Source: Deferribacteraceae bacterium (GTDB lineage: Bacteria > Chrysiogenota > Deferribacteres > Deferribacterales > Deferrivibrionaceae). From it: a DNA stretch of 50,735 nt. The stretch spans positions 1 through 50,735 of the forward strand of contig JAIHAR010000013.1 of NCBI GenBank assembly GCA_020054865.1, read 5' to 3'. This document shows, one piece after another, positions 45,130-50,735 of this stretch. The translations under genes and the position numbers were made by a program. The notes under the pieces are model-generated. The model saw only the letters and a program-made list of their open reading frames with translations. It searched no databases and was not told where the DNA came from. The first letter of the stretch is position 1. Every line of letters starts with the position of its first letter.

Positions 45130-45811
45130 AAAATGTCTCCTTGATAATTTTTTCTGGTATCTCTTTAATCCCTCCAGGTTTTAAATCCCCAAGAGATATG
45201 TTTCCTATTCTGGTTCTTAAAAGTCTAATTACCTTTATGCCAAAATATCCAAACATATTTCTTATCTGTCTATTTTTACCTTCATACAAAATTATTTTAT
45301 ATCTATTGTCAGTAAGCCTAAATATTTTACAACTATTATAAACAAACTTGTCAGTTTTTAGACCATTTTCAAGGATTTTCTTTTCCTTTTGAGTCAAGTT
45401 TCTTGTCACCTCAACAAAATACTCTTTCTCAATTTTATATTTTGGAGTTTGTAGCTTATACACAAACTCACCATTATTTGTAAAAATAATCAACCCTTCA
45501 CTTTTATAGTCAAGCCTGCCAGAATATGCCAGATTGTTGTTTTTAAAAAATTCAAAGTCTTTAAGGCACTTTCTTCCCCTTGCATCATCATAGCTTGTCA
45601 AAACATTAACAGGTTTATAAAAAATATAATATTTATAAGATATTATAGAAACTTCATTACCTTCTACTTCAACTTTATCATCTTCGCCAATTTCATAGCC
45701 GGGGAATAAAATTGGTTCTTTGTTGACAGTCACTTTACCCATAAAAATCAATTCATCTGCTTTTCGTCTTGAACAGTAGCCTGTTGAAGCAATAAATTTA
45801 TTCAGTCTCAT
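45122..45811 (-). CDS. Pseudouridine synthase, RsuA/RluB family
   Basis: 229 aa. An N-terminal S4 domain (MRLNKFIASTGYCSRRKADELI) is followed by a catalytic domain with GRLDYKSEGL (catalytic Asp), KPVNVLTSYDD and EGKNRQIRNMFG. It modifies uridine in rRNA (RluB-type 23S sites or RsuA-type 16S sites; also RluE/RluF possible). It overlaps scpB by four bases, the order scpA-scpB-rluB seen in many bacteria, which favours RluB. Confidence 0.9.
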   Translation of the reverse strand: MRLNKFIASTGYCSRRKADELIFMGKVTVNKEPILFPGYEIGEDDKVEVEGNEVSIISYKYYIFYKPVNVLTSYDDARGRKCLKDFEFFKNNNLAYSGRLDYKSEGLIIFTNNGEFVYKLQTPKYKIEKEYFVEVTRNLTQKEKKILENGLKTDKFVYNSCKIFRLTDNRYKIILYEGKNRQIRNMFGYFGIKVIRLLRTRIGNISLGDLKPGGIKEIPEKIIKETFYV

Positions 45812-46332
45812 TTGTTATTTTTAAGTTCCTGCCATTCCCTGAAAGTAGGCAAGTCAGAAAGAGAATTAAGCCCGAAATATTCCAGAAATTCTTTTGTAGT
45901 ACAATACAAAAGAGGTCTTCCTGGAACATCTTTTCTCCCCACCACCTTGATAAGATTTCTATCCAAAAGATTTTTAATTATCCCTGAGCTGTTAACTCCT
46001 CTTAAGTCTTCTATTTCATTTTTTGTTATAGGCTGCTTGTATGCAATCGCAGCAAGTGTTTCAAGTGCTGCCCTGGACAAAGATTCCCCTTTTTCACCAA
46101 AATGTTCTGACAATTCTTCAAAAATTACACTTTCAGTAACCATCTGATAGCCATCTGAAACAGTGCGTATCTTCAAACCAAGCTCAAGATGGTTAAATTC
46201 TTCAATGTACTCACTTATTCTGTTTTCAAGGTTTATTGGATTTTCGGATATTTTTACAAAAAAAGATTTACTAAGAGGTTTACCGGAAAGAAACAAACTG
46301 GCGTAAAATATTTTTTTTTCTTTATTATCCAT
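45808..46332 (-). CDS. scpB: Segregation and condensation protein ScpB
   Basis: 174 aa, two winged-helix domains. Family motifs: YQMVTE and LSRAALETLAAIAYKQPITKNEIE followed by LRGVNSSGII, then GRPLLYCTTKEFLEYFGL. It binds the kleisin ScpA in the SMC complex that organises and segregates the chromosome. It overlaps scpA by 8 bases and rluB by 4. Confidence 0.95.
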   Translation of the reverse strand: MDNKEKKIFYASLFLSGKPLSKSFFVKISENPINLENRISEYIEEFNHLELGLKIRTVSDGYQMVTESVIFEELSEHFGEKGESLSRAALETLAAIAYKQPITKNEIEDLRGVNSSGIIKNLLDRNLIKVVGRKDVPGRPLLYCTTKEFLEYFGLNSLSDLPTFREWQELKNNK

Positions 46333-47032
46333 AGACAGATACCCTTATTTCAGCAAAATTATCAGCCTGAAACACTTTTATTAGTTTCAGTTTTACCATT
46401 TCCAGAGTTGCAAGAAATAATACCACTATCTCCCTTCTACTGCTTACCATTTTAACCATGTCAGACCAGAGGTAGCTCTCATTTACCTTTAAAAGTCTCT
46501 TTATTTTTTCCATCATAGTCCCTATGTCTATAATGTCCTTTTTGATAGAAATTTTACTTTCCTTAACCTCTTTATCCAATAAATTAAAAAGCACACTTGC
46601 CAGTAAATATGAATCAGCTTCAACTTTTTCTGTTCTTGGCAGCATTATACTATCTGAACGTTTTAAGAATCTTCCTGAAAACAGCTCCTTTTCCCTCAAG
46701 ATTTCAGAAATGTCCTTATAGAATGAATACTCGATAAGTTTTTGGGTTAGAAGAAATTTTTCCTCCTCCGGATCTATATCCTCCTCATCCGCAATACTTT
46801 CCGGAAGCAACATCTTAGATTTAAGGTATAAAAGATATGAAGCCATTTGAATAAACTCACCAGCTACATTCATATCAAGGTTTTTCATATTCTCAACCGC
46901 TTCCACAAACTGATCGGTGATAACAGAAATGGATATATCATATATGCTCATCTCATTTTTATAGATAAGATGGATAAGCAAATCCAGAGGTCCTTCAAAA
47001 TTTTCAAATTTTACTTCTAAAAAGCTGTTCAT
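46325..47032 (-). CDS. scpA: Segregation and condensation protein ScpA (kleisin)
   Basis: 235 aa. N-terminal NFEGPLDLLIHLIYKNEMSIYDISI is diagnostic; followed by AGEFIQMASYLLYLKSKMLLP and a long acidic segment, and a C-terminal winged helix (VLFLATLEMVKLKLI). Kleisin subunit that bridges SMC heads. Overlaps trpS by four bases and scpB by eight, so the three are translationally coupled. Confidence 0.95.
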   Translation of the reverse strand: MNSFLEVKFENFEGPLDLLIHLIYKNEMSIYDISISVITDQFVEAVENMKNLDMNVAGEFIQMASYLLYLKSKMLLPESIADEEDIDPEEEKFLLTQKLIEYSFYKDISEILREKELFSGRFLKRSDSIMLPRTEKVEADSYLLASVLFNLLDKEVKESKISIKKDIIDIGTMMEKIKRLLKVNESYLWSDMVKMVSSRREIVVLFLATLEMVKLKLIKVFQADNFAEIRVSVYG

Positions 47033-48009
47033 ATTCTTAAAACTTTTCTAACCTTTTTAACAGTCCCGGCAGCAACATCATTGGCTTTTTGCTGAGTTTT
47101 AGATAAAAATTCATCCAAATCATCAATAATTTTTTCATATTCAGCTCTTTTTGCCTGAATAGGCTCAAGAAAGCTCAAAATATTTTTTATAAGAACCTTT
47201 TTACAGTCTATGCATCCGATTGTAGCGTTTTTACAGCCATCAGTAACAAATGACCTTTCTTCTTCATCTGAAAAAACCTTATGATAGTCAAAAACAGGAC
47301 ACACTTCCGGGTTCCCCGGATCAGATCTTAATTTTCTGTTGGTATCAGTCATCATTGTTTTTATCTTCTTTTCTACCGACTTTGGCTCCTCAGAAAGCAT
47401 TATTGCATTGCCGTATGACTTGCTCATTTTTCTTCCGTCTGTACCGAGCAGTTTAGGCACATTTGTCAAAAGACCTTCAGGCTCAACAAACAAATCGCCA
47501 TTATAAAGGTAGTGAAACCTTCTTACTATCTCCCTCGAAATTTCAAGATGAGGCAGTTGATCTACGCCTACCGGTACATATTTGGCATTGTAAATAATAA
47601 TATCGGCAGTCTGCAAAACAGGATAACTTAAAAAACCAAGATTTGACAAATCCTTGTCTTTTATCTCATTTCTAATCTCCTTATACGTGGGACATCTTTC
47701 CAGCCAGCTGACTGGAGTTATCATTGATAATAAAAGAAAAAGCTCTGCGTGATATATATTCTTTGACTGAACAAACAGCGTTGATTTTTTTATATCTATG
47801 CCAACTGAAAGCCAATCAAGTATCATCTCTTTTCTTAAAGCTATTATATCTTCCGGATTTTCATAATTTGTTGTCAGAGCATGCCAGTCGGCAATAAAAT
47901 AAAAACAGTCATATTTGTCCTGAAGCTCCACCCAGTTTTTAAGTGCTCCAAAATAGTGACCAATGTGAAGTTTGCCTGTTGGCCTCATACCGCTTAAAAC
48001 TCTATCCAT
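47029..48009 (-). CDS. trpS: Tryptophanyl-tRNA synthetase
   Basis: 326 aa class Ic synthetase. The HIGH motif is in SGMRPTGKLHIGHYFGAL, the KMSKS motif in LGTDGRKMSKSYGNAI, and the adenylate/tryptophan pocket is seen in FYFIADWHALTT and PVGVDQLPHLEISREI. The ATG at 48009 has AAGGAG five bases upstream; an in-frame GTG at 48015 is less likely. Its end overlaps scpA by four bases. Confidence 0.96.
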   Translation of the reverse strand: MDRVLSGMRPTGKLHIGHYFGALKNWVELQDKYDCFYFIADWHALTTNYENPEDIIALRKEMILDWLSVGIDIKKSTLFVQSKNIYHAELFLLLSMITPVSWLERCPTYKEIRNEIKDKDLSNLGFLSYPVLQTADIIIYNAKYVPVGVDQLPHLEISREIVRRFHYLYNGDLFVEPEGLLTNVPKLLGTDGRKMSKSYGNAIMLSEEPKSVEKKIKTMMTDTNRKLRSDPGNPEVCPVFDYHKVFSDEEERSFVTDGCKNATIGCIDCKKVLIKNILSFLEPIQAKRAEYEKIIDDLDEFLSKTQQKANDVAAGTVKKVRKVLRI

Positions 48010-48018
48010 ACACACTCC

Positions 48019-48654
48019 TTAAATAAGTAATCTTATGAAAAAGTTTATTATTGGGAATATAACTGTATCAATAACATTAGTTATCAAAAGACCCAGGATA
48101 ATAAAAAATCCATACTTTTCCGTTCTGGAATATTTATAGGCAGCATTAAGAGGCAAAAAAGATTGTAAAATCCTGCCACCATCTAAAGGTAAAATCGGAA
48201 TTAAATTGAAAATCCCGAGTGCAATATTTATCTGAACCGAAAAAATAAGCATTAACACAATAGGTTTTACAATTTTTGAGGCAACAAAAGGGTTAAAATC
48301 AATTGAAGTAAGTATATTAAATAAAACAGACGACACAATCGCCATGACAAAATTTGACAAGGGTCCTGCAAAAGCTACAACTGCAGGCCCGTATTTCCTG
48401 TATTTCAACCTGGTAAAATCAACAGGCACAGGCTTTGCCCAGCCAAACAATCTCGTCAAAAATAAAAATAAAAGACCCATTATATCAATATGTTTAAGCG
48501 GGTTAAAAGTTAATCTTCCATGCCTTTTTGCAGTATCATCACCCAAAAAATATGCAGCGTATCCGTGCGAAGCCTCATGTACAGTAATAGCAAACAAAAA
48601 AGGCAGCGCCATAATAGATAAATCTCTGAAAAAACTGTTTATATCAAATCCCAT
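48019..48654 (-). CDS. M50-family zinc metalloprotease (site-2 protease-like)
   Basis: About 211 aa, five to six hydrophobic helices. The zinc motif HEASH (TVHEASHGYAAYFLGD) and the second-ligand motif NLIPILPLDGGRIL are present, the mark of the short S2P/Rip group. It probably cleaves membrane proteins or regulators within the membrane, but the substrate is unknown. The gene lies 9 bases before trpS, an association widely conserved in bacteria. The start is weakly supported (ATG at 48654; TTG at 48660). Confidence 0.88.
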   Translation of the reverse strand: MGFDINSFFRDLSIMALPFLFAITVHEASHGYAAYFLGDDTAKRHGRLTFNPLKHIDIMGLLFLFLTRLFGWAKPVPVDFTRLKYRKYGPAVVAFAGPLSNFVMAIVSSVLFNILTSIDFNPFVASKIVKPIVLMLIFSVQINIALGIFNLIPILPLDGGRILQSFLPLNAAYKYSRTEKYGFFIILGLLITNVIDTVIFPIINFFIRLLI

Positions 48655-48699
48655 AAGCAAATAAATTAGCAGAATAGTACAGCCATGTCAAATTCAGAA

Positions 48700-49374
48700 T
48701 CATCTATTTATTAAATACTCAAAATATTTTATATCATCATACTCAGTAAGTTTTACATTACTGAAACTTGACAATGAAATATATACTTTATGTCCCAACA
48801 TCTCCACCATACTTGCCTCATCAGTGACAAAAATGTTATTTCTCCTCTGATAATCAAAGGCCTCTCTTAAAATTTCCTTTTTAAATACCTGAGGAGTGTG
48901 CACCAAAAATACTTTTTCTCTGTCAATAGTTTTATCAACTTCAAAACCATTGACCAATTTTACTGTATCTCTCGGTTTGACGCCACATATGGCAGCCTGA
49001 TATCTAAACGCATTTGAGATACATTCATTTACAATTTCTCTGTTTATAAATGGTCTGACGGCATCGTGTATCAAAATATACTCTGAAGTAGATTTAAGAA
49101 AGCAATTATAAACTGTATCAAACCTTTCTTTACCACCTTTTACAAACTCACAGTTTTTTATATTTAAGCTTTCTACCACTTCTTTTAAAAGGTCCAAATC
49201 ATCCTGACCATAACCAATCAAAATTTCGTCAAAACCATAAGATTCATTTAAATTTTTAAGAGTATAATAAATTACAGGTTTACCGTTAATAAGAAAATAT
49301 TGTTTTTTAAATTTATCAGAAAATCTCTTTCCAGCCCCTGCAGCAGGAATAATAGCAGATATTGTACGGTTCAT
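48700..49374 (-). CDS. ispD: 2-C-methyl-D-erythritol 4-phosphate cytidylyltransferase
   Basis: 224 aa. CTP-binding loop IIPAAGAGKRFSDKFKKQY, then KPVIYYTL, then ILIHDAVRPFI and a later PRDTVK and TDEASMVE. Third step of the MEP isoprenoid pathway, which supplies precursors for menaquinone side chains and undecaprenyl lipids. It overlaps the PIN-TRAM gene by four bases (ATGA). ispF is not adjacent. Confidence 0.95.
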   Translation of the reverse strand: MNRTISAIIPAAGAGKRFSDKFKKQYFLINGKPVIYYTLKNLNESYGFDEILIGYGQDDLDLLKEVVESLNIKNCEFVKGGKERFDTVYNCFLKSTSEYILIHDAVRPFINREIVNECISNAFRYQAAICGVKPRDTVKLVNGFEVDKTIDREKVFLVHTPQVFKKEILREAFDYQRRNNIFVTDEASMVEMLGHKVYISLSSFSNVKLTEYDDIKYFEYLINR

Positions 49375-50339
49375 TTTAGTTTTGTAAATATAATCCTGCC
49401 AGATTCTGTCTGAAGCAAACTTGAAACAGTCACATCAACTTCGCTTCCAATAAGACTTCTGCCGTTTTCAACAACCACCATTGTCCCATCGTCGAGATAA
49501 CCTACCCCCTGAGAATATTCTTTACCTTCCTTCTGGATGGTAATATGCAGATTGTCTCCAGGTAAAACATTTTGCCTTAATGCAAGTGCAAGCGAGTTAA
49601 TATTAAGGGCTTTAATTTCCTGTATCTCAGCTACCTGCAATAAATTAAAGTCTGTAGTAATTATTTTTCCTTTTAATTTTTTGGTAAGAGCTATCAATTT
49701 TTCATCCACAGTGCCTAAGTTTGTAAAGTCCTCATTTATAATTTCCACAGGAACTATTTTCTGTTCCTGCAATTTTTTTAACACATCAAGCCCTCTTCTC
49801 CCCTTTTGCCTTCTTAAATGATCGTGTGAATCCGCAATATTCTGTAATTCTTTGAGCACAAAAGTAGGAATTACGATTCTCCCTTCCACAAAACCTGTAT
49901 TCACAATATCAGCAATTCTCCCATCAATTATTGTTGATGTATCAATTATTTTTGGGATTGAGATATATTTTGGTTTCCCTTCTTTTTTTGCTTTTCTTGA
50001 GAATATATTTTCGAGAATAGTGTAATTTTTATACCCAATAAGTATACCAAGATAAACTACAAGAAAATAAAACCCAAGTTTAAGAGATTCATTTGAAAAA
50101 ACAGCATCAAAAGCACTTGTAATAAGGTATGCGATAATCAAAAACAATACGCCACCTATGAACCCCATAATAACTTTAAAACTTTTTAAATCACTAACCA
50201 GCAACTCGATAAGGTTTATCGAAAGAACAATTCCAAGAGCATAACTGATTGCATGATTAATATCTATACCAAGCTGATTTCTCAGTAAAACGAATGCCCC
50301 AAATATAGCTATAGAGTAAATTATTCTAAATATCCACAT
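49371..50339 (-). CDS. YacL-type PIN-TRAM membrane protein
   Basis: 322 aa. Four hydrophobic segments (~3-100), then a PIN nuclease domain (KIIDTSTIIDGRIADI with the metal Asp, VLKELQ, KGRRGLDVL, GKIITTDFNLLQVA) and a TRAM domain at the C-terminus (VGYLDDGTMVVVENGRSLIGSEVDVTV). Layout as in B. subtilis YacL, which is also next to ispD there. It could cleave RNA near the membrane; no substrate is known to me. GAGGT precedes the ATG. Confidence 0.93.
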   Translation of the reverse strand: MWIFRIIYSIAIFGAFVLLRNQLGIDINHAISYALGIVLSINLIELLVSDLKSFKVIMGFIGGVLFLIIAYLITSAFDAVFSNESLKLGFYFLVVYLGILIGYKNYTILENIFSRKAKKEGKPKYISIPKIIDTSTIIDGRIADIVNTGFVEGRIVIPTFVLKELQNIADSHDHLRRQKGRRGLDVLKKLQEQKIVPVEIINEDFTNLGTVDEKLIALTKKLKGKIITTDFNLLQVAEIQEIKALNINSLALALRQNVLPGDNLHITIQKEGKEYSQGVGYLDDGTMVVVENGRSLIGSEVDVTVSSLLQTESGRIIFTKLK

Positions 50340-50346
50340 AATTACC

Positions 50347-50735
50347 TCAAGATAATTTTCCTAACTGTTCAATATCATTTGTTTGCCCCAAAGCTATGAC
50401 GGTATCACTTGCTTCAAAAATCGTTTCAGGTCCAGGGTTATAAATAAACTCCCCGGACTTCTTTTTGATACCTACTACTGTTATACCAATTTTTCTTATA
50501 TTTGACTCTATAATTTTTTTGCCAACAAGTTTTGAATTTGCAGATTCAGCACCAGCCCAAAACATTTTTGTAGCCGACTCATCACCCGAAGCTCTTGCAA
50601 TTACATATAAATTTTTACTGAAACCTTTTGCTGTAAGTACAATATAAACATTTTCAGCATCGCTGTTAACCACTGCCACAAGCCCTTTTGCTTCCAATAT
50701 GTTTGCATCCAACAAGACCGACTCCTTCGTAGCAT
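50347..50735 (-). CDS. TrkA/RCK domain protein, C-terminal part (5' partial)
   Basis: The frame is open to the right edge of the window, so the N-terminus is missing. The visible part begins with the end of a TrkA_N (Rossmann) domain (SVLLDANILEAKGLVAVVNSDAENVYIVLTAKG ... YVIARA), then a TrkA_C ligand domain (GITVVGIKKKSGEFIYNPGPETIFEASDTVIALG). It is therefore the regulatory part of a potassium channel or Trk/Ktr transporter; a channel with an N-terminal ion pore is as likely as a separate TrkA. It is the first (truncated) gene of the minus-strand train, seven bases before the PIN-TRAM gene. Confidence 0.85.
   Translation of the reverse strand, partial: ATKESVLLDANILEAKGLVAVVNSDAENVYIVLTAKGFSKNLYVIARASGDESATKMFWAGAESANSKLVGKKIIESNIRKIGITVVGIKKKSGEFIYNPGPETIFEASDTVIALGQTNDIEQLGKLS

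Noticed and set aside
1-50735. CRISPR arrays, insertion sequences, prophage or integron sites
   Set aside because: No direct-repeat array, transposase, integrase or phage gene was found while reading the window; gene content and codon flavour look uniform.

Overview
The window is AT-rich (roughly one third G+C by eye), densely coding, and comes from a diderm bacterium. The envelope genes (MlaEFD, a PbgA/YejM-like sulfatase), menaquinone made by the futalosine route (mqnD), a methyl-accepting chemotaxis protein with a haem-c sensor, an NtrY/NtrX pair and strong use of AGA codons fit a thermophilic or anaerobic respirer. My best guess is Deferribacterota (Deferribacter/Calditerrivibrio/Flexistipes type), inferred from gene content and protein flavour, not from a marker search. 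I see no insertion sequence, prophage or CRISPR array. Almost everything is chromosomal core, and no gene-free stretch exceeds 300 bases.

Left part (1-7627, + strand): the 3' end of a haem-c MCP with its terminator; prmA-rsmE-tadA (ribosome and tRNA modification); a PAS-rich diguanylate cyclase; and a membrane sensor built from a periplasmic solute-binding domain, PAS domains and a kinase core whose phospho-acceptor histidine is a tyrosine. From 7636 to 17973 one promoter, a tight gene train and one terminator define a ~10.3-kb operon: a lipoprotein, a short N-acetylglutamate synthase, prfB, alr, mlaE-mlaF-mlaD (MlaD carries a probable C-terminal beta-barrel), mqnD, an ICMT-like membrane protein, a lipid kinase and the PbgA-like protein. 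Its second half is about envelope lipids.

Middle (18040-32276): on the minus strand, an MDR quinone oxidoreductase, purB, an MtaD-type amidohydrolase (candidate aminodeoxyfutalosine deaminase) and a HAD phosphatase, then a cold-shock gene whose leader contains an intrinsic terminator. On the plus strand come tRNA-Arg(ACG), an alpha/beta hydrolase and an XRE-cupin regulator. A minus-strand histidine kinase plus gamma-carbonic-anhydrase pair follows, then a second XRE-cupin regulator. After it lies the most interesting non-coding element: a promoter, a structured ~130-nt leader and an intrinsic terminator directly in front of panB-panC-panD. CheW, RecG and a SWIM zinc-finger/HTH protein follow.

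Right part: carB-pyrK-pyrD (pyrimidine synthesis) on the plus strand, then from the right edge back to 37513 a continuous ~13-kb minus-strand gene train: a TrkA/RCK protein (cut by the window), PIN-TRAM protein, ispD, M50 protease, trpS, scpA-scpB, an RsuA/RluB-type pseudouridine synthase, queD-queE, a TPR protein, an ExeA-like ATPase, ntrY and ntrX. Most junctions overlap by 1-8 bases, which suggests translational coupling.
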